A DNA stretch of 10,571 nucleotides from Flavobacterium psychrophilum (lineage in GTDB: Bacteria; Bacteroidota; Bacteroidia; Flavobacteriales; Flavobacteriaceae). Of the stretch, positions 1 to 6,411 are shown one piece after another. Numbering within the stretch: the stretch's first letter is position 1; each line of letters begins with the position of its first letter. The notes beneath the pieces are model-generated. The model searched no databases and was not told where the DNA came from. It was given only the letters and a program-made list of their open reading frames with translations. Both the position numbers and the translations under genes were made by a program. The stretch lies in contig CAMAWK010000072.1 of NCBI GenBank assembly GCA_945861915.1, forward strand, positions 1 to 10,571, in the 5' to 3' direction.

Positions 1-395
1 GCTTTGTCAATATTGAACTTAAAGGAAACGGAACCTCAAAACCCGTAATTGAAATAATAGGAAGCTATGTTTTAGAAAAAAAATGGAAATACAATCAGTT
101 TTTGATTTCTAGTTTCGATTGGAAAATGCTTGAAGAAGTCCAAACATTAAATCCAAAAATCCGATTAGGAGTTCTTACTGAAGATTCAATTTTAGAGGCT
201 ATTGCATTCGCCAAAAGCAAAAAAGCCTTTTCTATTCATCCAAACTATGTATTGTTAACAAAAAAAAATACAGCTTTGATGCAAGAAAATGGATTTCAAG
301 TTTATCCTTGGACGGTCAATGATATTCAGGAAATTAGTCGAATGAAGTCCTTTGGAGTTAATGGTATTATATCGAATTTTACTGATAGAATTTAA
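1..395 (+). CDS. Glycerophosphodiester phosphodiesterase, C-terminal part (5' end outside window)
   Basis: The frame is open from the window edge (first full codon at 3) to the TAA at 393-395, giving about 130 residues, roughly the last half of a GDPD-family enzyme. Visible family marks are VNIELKG near the left edge, whose Glu matches the metal-binding Glu of the NIEhK strand, then the strand FLISSFDW, the segment VYPWTVND with the conserved Trp near the end of the barrel, and the final GVNGIISNFTDRI, matching the usual G(V/I)DGIITDxPD end. Family enzymes are TIM barrels that hydrolyse glycerophosphodiesters to glycerol 3-phosphate and an alcohol, with a divalent metal. The HR and ExD catalytic motifs and any signal peptide would lie upstream and cannot be seen, so location in the cell is unknown. 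A TTG at 102 is in frame but lies inside the domain, so it is not a real start. Confidence 0.85.
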   Translation, partial: FVNIELKGNGTSKPVIEIIGSYVLEKKWKYNQFLISSFDWKMLEEVQTLNPKIRLGVLTEDSILEAIAFAKSKKAFSIHPNYVLLTKKNTALMQENGFQVYPWTVNDIQEISRMKSFGVNGIISNFTDRI

Positions 396-408
396 TTTGA
401 ATTATGAA

Positions 409-443
409 TTTCTAAACTCTTAAACTTTTGAAACCTTCTAAAC
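409..443. repeat. Four imperfect 8-9 bp AAAC microrepeats in the intergenic spacer
   Basis: Four consecutive units each end in AAAC: TTTCTAAAC (409-417), TCTTAAAC (418-425), TTTTGAAAC (426-434) and CTTCTAAAC (435-443). They fill most of the spacer between the phosphodiesterase stop and the flavoprotein ATG. A TTG at 428 in frame with the flavoprotein lies inside this array, so a start there would translate repeat DNA. This supports the ATG at 458. The function is unknown. Confidence 0.5.
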
Positions 444-457
444 CCAAAATAAGAGAA

Positions 458-1666
458 ATGAACCAAAATTTTGACATTATTATCGTAGGAGGCGGTGCAG
501 CAGGATTTTTTACAGCGATAAACATAGTAGAAAAAAATCCGAAACTAAAAGTCGCTATTTTGGAGCGTGGTGTAGATGTACTTCAAAAAGTTCGAATTTC
601 GGGAGGGGGTCGTTGCAATGTAACTCACGCTTGTTTTGAACCTAATGAATTAGTCAAGTTTTATCCTCGTGGCGAAAAAGAATTGCGAGGGCCTTTTCAT
701 CAGTTTTGTTCGGGCGATACCATTGAATGGTTCGAAAAACATGGCGTTGAACTCAAAATTGAGGATGACGGCCGGATGTTTCCTGTTTCGAATTCTTCAC
801 AAACAGTAATCGATTGTTTTCTACAAGCTACAAAAAAATTAGGCATTTCTGTTTTAACGGGACAAAGTGTACAATCGATTTTTAAAAAAGAAGCCCTCTG
901 GAAAATTGAAACTCAAAATGAACAATACCTGACCGAAAAATTGATTCTCGCCACAGGCAGTAACCCGAAAATTTGGGAAATGTTACATACTTTTGGTCAT
1001 GCGATTGTGTCACCAGTACCGTCTTTATTTACTTTTAACATTAAAGATGCCAGAATCAAAGACTTGCCAGGAGTTTCGGCTAATGTAAGTTTAAAAGTAA
1101 AAGATTCTAAACTCGAAACTTCAGGTGCTTTACTCATAACTCATTGGGGTATGAGTGGTCCGGCGATTTTGAAATTGTCGGCTTGGGGCGCTCGAATTTT
1201 GCACGACAAAAACTATCAATTTACGATTTTGGTTAATTGGTTACCTGAATTGGATTTTGAATCAGTCGAAAAAAAACTCAAAGAATTGAAATTGGAGCAT
1301 GCCAAAAAAGCGGTTTCTAAAAAATCACCTTTTGAAATCACCAATCGATTATGGGAAAGTTTGGTACACGCCTCACAAATTGAAACCGAGACCAAATGGG
1401 CAGATATTTCGAAAATTCAAATCCAAAATTTAGCCAATCAATTAACAAATGCTAGTTTTCAAGTGAATGGGAAAAGCACCTTCAAAGATGAATTTGTAAC
1501 CGCAGGCGGAATCGATTTAAAAGAAATTAATTTTAAAACCATGGAAAGCAAATTACACCAAAACTTGTTTTTTGCTGGAGAAATAGTCAATATTGATGCG
1601 GTTACAGGTGGTTTCAATTTTCAAAATGCCTGGACAAGTGGTTTTATTGTGGCGAGTAATTTTTAA
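458..1666 (+). CDS. HI0933/BaiN/YhiN-family FAD-dependent flavoprotein (NAD(P)/FAD-dependent oxidoreductase)
   Basis: The protein has 402 residues, the usual length of this family. It begins with an FAD-binding Rossmann strand and loop (DIIIVGGGAAGFF, residues 6-18), followed by the family signature ISGGGRCNVTH (47-57). An ATGS turn (the usual ATGG), the GALLITHWGMSGPAIL segment, and the C-terminal GEIVNIDAVTGGFNFQNAW (374-392) that closes the FAD site complete the picture. Family members are cytoplasmic two-domain flavoproteins. Clostridial BaiN acts in bile-acid metabolism, but the physiological role in most bacteria is unknown, so only the cofactor should be taken as secure. I chose the ATG at 458 over an in-frame TTG at 428, because the Rossmann fold starts within a few residues of it and the TTG sits in a microrepeat. 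It follows the phosphodiesterase by 62 bp on the same strand. Co-transcription is possible but unproven. Confidence 0.9.
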   Translation: MNQNFDIIIVGGGAAGFFTAINIVEKNPKLKVAILERGVDVLQKVRISGGGRCNVTHACFEPNELVKFYPRGEKELRGPFHQFCSGDTIEWFEKHGVELKIEDDGRMFPVSNSSQTVIDCFLQATKKLGISVLTGQSVQSIFKKEALWKIETQNEQYLTEKLILATGSNPKIWEMLHTFGHAIVSPVPSLFTFNIKDARIKDLPGVSANVSLKVKDSKLETSGALLITHWGMSGPAILKLSAWGARILHDKNYQFTILVNWLPELDFESVEKKLKELKLEHAKKAVSKKSPFEITNRLWESLVHASQIETETKWADISKIQIQNLANQLTNASFQVNGKSTFKDEFVTAGGIDLKEINFKTMESKLHQNLFFAGEIVNIDAVTGGFNFQNAWTSGFIVASNF

Positions 1667-1678
1667 AATATTTTATTA

Positions 1679-1686
1679 TATATTTG
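1679..1686 (+). promoter_or_regulatory. Candidate Bacteroidota -7 promoter box (TATATTTG)
   Basis: TATATTTG matches the TAnnTTTG -7 consensus of the Bacteroidota primary sigma factor. It lies 55 bp before the ATG of the BACON-like lipoprotein and just after the stop of the flavoprotein. No convincing TTTG -33 box is present at the usual 19-21 bp upstream, so the assignment rests on the -7 element and its position. Confidence 0.35.
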
Positions 1687-1741
1687 CCTACAATAATTAA
1701 TTTATTAATAAACGAATATAGAATCTATTAATCTTTAAATC

Positions 1742-3385
1742 ATGAAAAAAATAGTATGTCTCTTAATTTTAGTTTTTGCTTTTTTTAGCTGTGAAGAAGA
1801 TTCAACAAACGATCCTGAATTAATTTTTTCAGAAGAAACTTTAGTTTTTAACGGTTCTGAAATGAAATCACTTTTTATAACGACAAAGCCTAAATCGGAC
1901 TGTGATTATCAAATAACTTCAATGCCTAGCTGGATAAGTGTTAATAAAACTTCGGGTAGAATTTACGAAGATTACGGGATTGATGAAATAAAAATCACTT
2001 CAAATTTTACAAATTTCAAGCCGGGTAAATATGAAGGAAAACTTGATTTAACTACAACCTTGGGTAAAAAAAGTATATTGTTAACCGGATTTGTTGGTGA
2101 AAGTTTATTGTATTCATTACCAGAAGTATTAAATTTTACAGTTTTCAATAACAGTTTAAAATTTACTATTAAAAATGAAGGTAATATTGATTTGAATTTT
2201 GGTATTGAAAATCAAAATAATAAATTAACACTTTCTCAGAATTCAGGTGAAATTGCAATTGGTTCTGAAAAAGAAATAACAGTAAATTTGAACAGGAATG
2301 ACTTACCGAATGGAATAACTACTTCTAATCTAAATATTACAATCAATAATAAATTAGTTTCAATTGCAGTAAGTATAGATAATTTTAATGAACAAAAAAT
2401 AATTGTAAATGGAGATGTAATTGATGCTGAATTTTCAAAAACTAAAAATAAATTAGTATTTGTAACATCAAGCCCTTCTAAAGTTTCTATATTGTCATCT
2501 AGTTCTGATTCAATTGAAAGTATTTCCTTGTCATATGTTCCTACTTGTATTTCTATATCACCGGACGGCGAGACCGCTGTGGTAGGTCATGATGGAAGTA
2601 TTACATACTTAAATTTACAAACTAAGACAATCATTGACAATTTTTCTGTCTCATGTGATGCTATAGATGTTGTGCTAGCCAATAATAAATGGGCTTATGT
2701 ATTTCCTAGGAATGATCAATGGGAGTCAATAAGAAGCATTAACATGAACATAGCAAGTAACAATGAAACCCAAGGAAATGGATACCAAATTTACGCTGGA
2801 ACAAAAGGCAGATTACATCCTTCAGGTAAGTTTATTTATGGTGCTGATAATGGACTTTCACCATCTGATATAGAAAAATTTAATATTCAAAATGGTACTG
2901 CAGTAGGTATTTATGATTCTCCTTACCATGGAGATTATCCTATGAATGGTAATTTATGGTTTTCGGAAGATGGAAATAGAATTTTCACAAGAGGTAAAAC
3001 GGTTTTGAAAACCTCTGAAATCCAAAATCAAGATATGATTTACAATGGTAAAATTAATTCTGATTCTTTTTCAAATATTGAATGGCTTGATCATTCCAAT
3101 ATAAAAAGTAATTTATATGTCATAGGTTCAAATGGTTACAGCTGGATTTCGCCGAATAGAATGCCATATGTTTATATCTATAATTCAACTAATTTGAGTT
3201 ATAAAAGTAAATTAGAATTAGAAAAATTTTTAGTTCCTAATAATATTGGAGGAGGCAATTTTTTTGATGCTATACCTTATTTTACATTTAGTAACTCAAT
3301 TGGAAATAGTTTATTTGTATTAATAAAAGCCAATGGAGCAGGATTGGCGAATGAATGGGCAATTCAAAAATTTACAATTGAATAA
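1742..3385 (+). CDS. Lipoprotein with BACON/Ig-like domains and a C-terminal beta-propeller-like region
   Basis: The protein has 547 residues. The N-terminus is a clear lipoprotein signal (MKKIVCLLILVFAFFSC, lipidated Cys17) followed by EED. Acidic residues right after the Cys resemble the Bacteroidota lipoprotein export signal, so exposure on the cell surface is likely but inferred. Residues about 28-117 look like a BACON domain: PSWISVNKTSG, a long strand pair, then FKPGKYEGKLDLTT and a final TGFVG. Residues about 118-212 form a second Ig-like beta domain (NSGEIAIGSEKEITVNLNR). From about 218 on there are repeated strand patterns such as TCISISPDGETAVVGHDGSI and KGRLHPSGKFIYGADNG, typical of YVTN/WD-like propeller blades, though no blade count is secure. 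Catalytic motifs are not apparent. The likely role is binding a glycan or protein at the surface. It is not next to a SusC/D pair here. A candidate promoter lies 55 bp upstream, so it is probably transcribed alone. Confidence 0.75.
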   Translation: MKKIVCLLILVFAFFSCEEDSTNDPELIFSEETLVFNGSEMKSLFITTKPKSDCDYQITSMPSWISVNKTSGRIYEDYGIDEIKITSNFTNFKPGKYEGKLDLTTTLGKKSILLTGFVGESLLYSLPEVLNFTVFNNSLKFTIKNEGNIDLNFGIENQNNKLTLSQNSGEIAIGSEKEITVNLNRNDLPNGITTSNLNITINNKLVSIAVSIDNFNEQKIIVNGDVIDAEFSKTKNKLVFVTSSPSKVSILSSSSDSIESISLSYVPTCISISPDGETAVVGHDGSITYLNLQTKTIIDNFSVSCDAIDVVLANNKWAYVFPRNDQWESIRSINMNIASNNETQGNGYQIYAGTKGRLHPSGKFIYGADNGLSPSDIEKFNIQNGTAVGIYDSPYHGDYPMNGNLWFSEDGNRIFTRGKTVLKTSEIQNQDMIYNGKINSDSFSNIEWLDHSNIKSNLYVIGSNGYSWISPNRMPYVYIYNSTNLSYKSKLELEKFLVPNNIGGGNFFDAIPYFTFSNSIGNSLFVLIKANGAGLANEWAIQKFTIE

Positions 3386-3414
3386 TCTTTTCGGGAATAA
3401 AGTTTTTAAACTAA

Positions 3415-3443
3415 CCCTTTCAGAGTTTAAAACTCTGAAAGGG
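3415..3443. repeat. Perfect 14-bp inverted repeat between convergent genes
   Basis: CCCTTTCAGAGTTT and its exact reverse complement AAACTCTGAAAGGG are separated by a single A, so a long stem with a small loop can form in RNA from either strand. It sits between the ends of the lipoprotein gene (+) and the tspO gene (-). Neither side carries a proper U-run after the stem (GGGAAATACA on +, GGGTTAGTTT on -), so it is not a textbook intrinsic terminator. It could be a weak bidirectional terminator, an mRNA 3' end stabiliser, or one copy of a dispersed palindromic element. Confidence 0.6.
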
Positions 3444-3452
3444 AAATACAAT

Positions 3453-3929
3453 TTACCGATTCAACCACCAAATACTGCCATTTAGTACTGTTGCAAAACT
3501 CACCCAAAGCAAATACGGAATCAATAAATAACCAGCAGTTTTATTGATTTTGGCAAATTTTTGTTGGGTTTCAAAAATTAGTAACCACAGAATGATAATT
3601 TCTATTCCAGCTAATAGCGGATTTTGTAAGCCAAAAAACAAAAACGACCAAAATGCATTGAGTCCTAGCTGAACGGCAAAGAAAATGAGAGCGTTTTTTA
3701 CGGCTTCTTTTTTGTTGTCGATTTGATCCCAAACCAGTCCAGCCGCCACGCCCATCATGGCATACAGCATACTCCAAACGGGAGCAAAAACCCAATTGGG
3801 AGGATTGTAACTAGGTTTAATTATAGTTGGATACCAAGAGGTGATGGCGGAACGAGTAACCAAACCCGAAAAATACCCCACCGCCAAACAAGTTACGACT
3901 ACTGCCGAAATACGTGTTATTTTATTCAT
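3453..3929 (-). CDS. tspO: TspO/MBR family protein (tryptophan-rich sensory protein)
   Basis: The protein has 158 residues with five predicted hydrophobic helices, the normal size and topology for the family. The diagnostic motif is PPNWVFAPVWSMLY (43-56) at the start of helix 2, followed by the Trp-rich LNAFWSFLFFGLQNP (90-104) and the last-helix PYLLWVSFATVLN (138-150) that lines the ligand cavity. TspO proteins sit in membranes, bind porphyrins and other hydrophobic ligands, and are linked to tetrapyrrole and stress signalling. The specific role here cannot be read from context, because neighbours are not haem or pigment genes. The ATG at 3929 gives a complete first helix. A candidate -7 box lies 15 bp upstream, implying a very short leader. 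Confidence 0.93.
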   Translation of the reverse strand: MNKITRISAVVVTCLAVGYFSGLVTRSAITSWYPTIIKPSYNPPNWVFAPVWSMLYAMMGVAAGLVWDQIDNKKEAVKNALIFFAVQLGLNAFWSFLFFGLQNPLLAGIEIIILWLLIFETQQKFAKINKTAGYLLIPYLLWVSFATVLNGSIWWLNR

Positions 3930-3943
3930 CTCACTTTTTTTAT

Positions 3944-3951
3944 CAAAAATA
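3944..3951 (-). promoter_or_regulatory. Candidate Bacteroidota -7 promoter box for tspO
   Basis: Read on the - strand this is TATTTTTG, matching TAnnTTTG. It ends 14 bp before the tspO ATG at 3929, so transcription would start only a few bases upstream of the start codon. A -33 TTTG box at normal spacing is not clear: the nearest candidate, TTCTG, is slightly too far. Confidence 0.4.
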
Positions 3952-4006
3952 CTGAAAATTTGGGAGTATTGTTAGACAGAAATTTTTGAATAGTTTGAAA
4001 GAAATA

Positions 4007-4504
4007 ATGAATATATTTGAGGAGATAAAAAGGGTAAGGAAATATTCGTTTTATAATCTGATTTGTTGTGGATTTTTGAAAATTGAGCTAAAATACTATA
4101 GAACAAATGAAAAATATATTTTATTGTTATTAATAATATTTACAATTCTGATTAGCTGTAACAATAAGCAATCAAAAAAAATAAACATAAAATTTTCTTA
4201 CAGTGAAGAAGGAGCGAATAATTCATTCAAAAATATACGGAATAGTGAAGTTGAATTTATTAATACAAAAAAAACAGAAAAAGGATTAGAGATTAGCGTT
4301 GATAGAATAGTAACCGGAATTCCATACTATGGAAAGGCAAGAATTTATAAAGACACTTTATTTCTTGATTATTGGGTTAATATTGATGAAGATCAAATTC
4401 CATCTGTTGCTGTTCCTTTAAGATTTAAATATGAAATTATTGAAGTTGAATACAAAACAATTAAATTTAATTTTTTAGGAAATAAATTTGAAAAGAGGAA
4501 TTAA
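4007..4504 (+). CDS. Small lipoprotein of unknown function, start codon disturbed (possible frameshift)
   Basis: From the ATG at 4007 the frame gives 165 residues. A hydrophobic stretch, YILLLLIIFTILISC, ends in a lipobox with its Cys at residue 51, far too deep for a normal signal peptide, whose n-region should be only a few residues long. An ATG at 4107 lies at the ideal spot but in another frame, where it meets a stop after eight codons. If the A-run at 4110-4114 had one more A, that ATG would read MKKYILLLLIIFTILISC, a textbook lipoprotein signal fused in frame to the rest. So either the gene has a 1-nt deletion (or the read has an error), or it starts at a non-ATG codon such as TTG 4076. 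The mature part (about 115 residues, NNKQSKKINIKFSYSEEG onwards) is beta-rich with no motif I recognise. An isolated gene facing away from tspO. Confidence 0.5.
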   Translation: MNIFEEIKRVRKYSFYNLICCGFLKIELKYYRTNEKYILLLLIIFTILISCNNKQSKKINIKFSYSEEGANNSFKNIRNSEVEFINTKKTEKGLEISVDRIVTGIPYYGKARIYKDTLFLDYWVNIDEDQIPSVAVPLRFKYEIIEVEYKTIKFNFLGNKFEKRN

Positions 4505-4505
4505 A

Positions 4506-4622
4506 ATGTTTCGGTTAGCAGTGACTACTACAGATTTGGGAATTTGGCTTAATGGGAATTTGGTTTTGTATTTGGGTACTGAAAGCTTTGGATTGGCACA
4601 TCCGGAAATAGGTTTTATTTAA
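4506..4622 (+). CDS. Unassigned 38-codon ORF, possibly a gene remnant
   Basis: This short ORF starts at an ATG one base after the stop of the small lipoprotein and ends 25 bp before the shared terminator hairpin. It encodes MFRLAVTTTDLGIWLNGNLV and then a further 18 residues, including LGTESFGLAHPEIGF. The predicted peptide is well formed in composition (Gly, Trp, Leu, Thr) and richer in G than the neighbouring AT-rich gene. It has no signal peptide and no motif I recognise. It may be a very small gene, the tail of a decayed gene, or a chance ORF. Confidence 0.2.
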   Translation: MFRLAVTTTDLGIWLNGNLVLYLGTESFGLAHPEIGFI

Positions 4623-4647
4623 TTTTTAACCTGTTTCAAACACAAAC

Positions 4648-4683
4648 AAAAAAGGGTAGTTCTAATCAGAACTACCCTTTTTT
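4648..4683. terminator. Strong bidirectional intrinsic terminator
   Basis: AAAAAAGGGTAGTTCT pairs exactly with AGAACTACCCTTTTTT around an AATC loop. The core stem GGGTAGTTCT is followed by T6 on the + strand and, by symmetry, by T6 on the - strand. It lies 20 bp past the stop of the first GH128-like gene (-) and 25 bp past the short ORF (+), so it can end both transcripts. It marks the 3' end of the right-hand operon. Confidence 0.9.
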
Positions 4684-4703
4684 GTTATTGGTCACACTAT
4701 TTT

Positions 4704-6380
4704 TTACTCACAATTGCAATTCACTACGTTTAAATTATTATTTGCGTCTACTGTGTTAACAGGTACAGCAGGATTTGACACTTGATTTTTGTATATGGTT
4801 CCAATGGGAGTTATGATGGCTGAACCAGGGGGTCTTGTGGTATAAAATTCACCTGTACCTACATTCGTTTCATTATCATCAGGGTCAAGTGGGGTAGGGT
4901 TAGGTTGAAACCAATTGTATCTCTCCACATAAGACAAGGTTTCTAAATATGGAAGGGCTAATTCCATAAAACCTTGCTGAATAGCAGTTGATCTCCATGG
5001 GTTAGCATTAAACTCCGTTATCCAAATAGGCAAACCATACAAATTGTACACATTAGTTAAATAGGTTTTAAAACGGTTAAATACCTGTGCCGCAGTAGGG
5101 TTTGTGTTAACGCTAGGATTACTTCCCCAATCGTACCAATGAACTCCAATGACATCTATTCTTATATCTTGTACTTTTGCTTTATCATTAAAATCTTTTA
5201 ACCAAGTGTCGGCTGCTCCCTCTGTACCACTTGGAGATACCATTCGCATACCGGTTTTCATCAAATTTTTATACAATCGAACCGCTTCGTCTACAACGCA
5301 TAATTTAGGATTTCCATATTGCCCAGATTGACCAAAGCAAGCATCTGCTTCATTAAATCCCATTACGTGAGTGCTATTGTATTTGCCAATGTAAATAGCA
5401 ATATCTGCGGCATCGTCAGCAGCAGTTCCTCCCCAAGCCATGGGCGCAAATTCTGTATCAAGAGAAGAACTTTGGTAATTATTCCATTGGTAACGCCACG
5501 AAGTATTTAAATCGCTTCCTAGTCCGGTTCTTCCTTTTTTGCTAACCCAATTCCAAGGCATAACACGAATGAATGAAATGGTATTAAGTAATGTTTTCGG
5601 TAATATGTTTATAACTAAATCTGCCTCAGAAGCGATGTAGTTTTTGCTTTTTCCAGTACCATCTTCTTCTATAGCAAAAGTTGCCATGAATCCTTTTTTC
5701 AAAACAAAAGATTTGATTCTGTTATTCATCGAACCTGCAATAGCACTACCACTGTGAATGGTGTTTACAGTTATGTTAGCTGAATTTCCTAATTTGTTAA
5801 TTCCATTATAGACTGTCAAAGGAGTCGTAGAGGCTAAGTTAGCTCTTATCACACATCCATTAAGGTAATAATGATCTAATCGTAAATTAGTTTGATAAAC
5901 AGCTGCACTTCCATTTATTTTTAATTGTCCTAAATTGTTTGTTGAAATATCTGTTGCAGTGTAGTCAGTTGTTCTAACCCAACCCAACCCAGAAGTAAAG
6001 TTTATTTGAACTGAATTTGCCAACGGAGTTGGATTACTTAAACTAACATAGCCACCATCATTAATTGTTACATTACCACCTGAAAATCCCGTGGCAGTTA
6101 AGTTGGCAGAACCTACGGTTAAACTACCAGTGCCAATTTGAATAATTCCAGCTGCAGTAATTGTTGTTGTCGAACTATTAATTTGTAAAACTAAACTAAT
6201 GTTTGAGCTAGGATTGATGCTGTTAGCAGCAGGAACTACATTGGTAATAGAGTCTTTCCAGTTGGCTTCATTATAAAAATTGTTATCCGAAGCAGCACCT
6301 GTCCAAACAATCGTTTGCGCATTTGAAAATAAACCGAGGAATACTAGTAAGATTGTTTTAAAAAATAATGATTGTTTCAT
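4704..6380 (-). CDS. Secreted GH128-like glycoside hydrolase (Glyco_hydro_cc), paralogue A
   Basis: The protein has 558 residues. A Sec signal peptide (cleavage after about SNAQ, residue 22) precedes an N-terminal beta-rich region that starts with WTGAASDNNFYNEANW (26-41), a motif common in secreted Bacteroidota proteins. Residues about 160-280 form a segment nearly identical to paralogue B. The catalytic barrel (about 265-515) carries the Glyco_hydro_cc signatures: WRYQW (295-299), FAPMAWGG (311-318), GFNEAD with the likely acid/base Glu344, IGVHWYDW (411-418), IWITEFNAN with the likely nucleophile Glu456, and VERYNWFQP (485-493). GH128 enzymes cleave beta-1,3-glucans, so laminarin, curdlan or fungal glucan is a reasonable substrate guess but unproven. 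There is no T9SS sorting domain. The protein ends in NCNCE. It is last in the operon, 31 bp after paralogue B and just before the terminator. Confidence 0.82.
   Translation of the reverse strand: MKQSLFFKTILLVFLGLFSNAQTIVWTGAASDNNFYNEANWKDSITNVVPAANSINPSSNISLVLQINSSTTTITAAGIIQIGTGSLTVGSANLTATGFSGGNVTINDGGYVSLSNPTPLANSVQINFTSGLGWVRTTDYTATDISTNNLGQLKINGSAAVYQTNLRLDHYYLNGCVIRANLASTTPLTVYNGINKLGNSANITVNTIHSGSAIAGSMNNRIKSFVLKKGFMATFAIEEDGTGKSKNYIASEADLVINILPKTLLNTISFIRVMPWNWVSKKGRTGLGSDLNTSWRYQWNNYQSSSLDTEFAPMAWGGTAADDAADIAIYIGKYNSTHVMGFNEADACFGQSGQYGNPKLCVVDEAVRLYKNLMKTGMRMVSPSGTEGAADTWLKDFNDKAKVQDIRIDVIGVHWYDWGSNPSVNTNPTAAQVFNRFKTYLTNVYNLYGLPIWITEFNANPWRSTAIQQGFMELALPYLETLSYVERYNWFQPNPTPLDPDDNETNVGTGEFYTTRPPGSAIITPIGTIYKNQVSNPAVPVNTVDANNNLNVVNCNCE
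5704..5759. repeat. 56-nt exact repeat, copy 1 (inside GH128-like paralogue A)
   Basis: This stretch is identical base for base to 7397-7452 in paralogue B. It codes for residues about 208-226 (core IHSGSAIAGSMNNRIKSFV). Flanking DNA is also alike but has frequent third-position differences, which makes the uninterrupted block stand out. It is part of the two genes' shared ancestry, not a separate element. Confidence 0.85.
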
Positions 6381-6411
6381 ACAGGGAATTGATTAATTAT
6401 TTTTTATTATT

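Noticed and set aside
3415..3443. Calling the 14-bp inverted repeat an intrinsic terminator.
   Set aside because: No U-tract follows the stem on either strand. It is listed as a repeat of unknown role instead.
3571..3989. Open frames on both strands overlapping tspO (3571-3795 on -, 3723-3989 on +).
   Set aside because: They lie out of frame or antisense over the well-supported tspO gene, and their peptides show no domain, signal peptide or sensible composition.
5149..5510. Two short + strand frames antisense to GH128-like paralogue A.
   Set aside because: They are shadows of a strongly supported coding region, and their peptides have no family resemblance.
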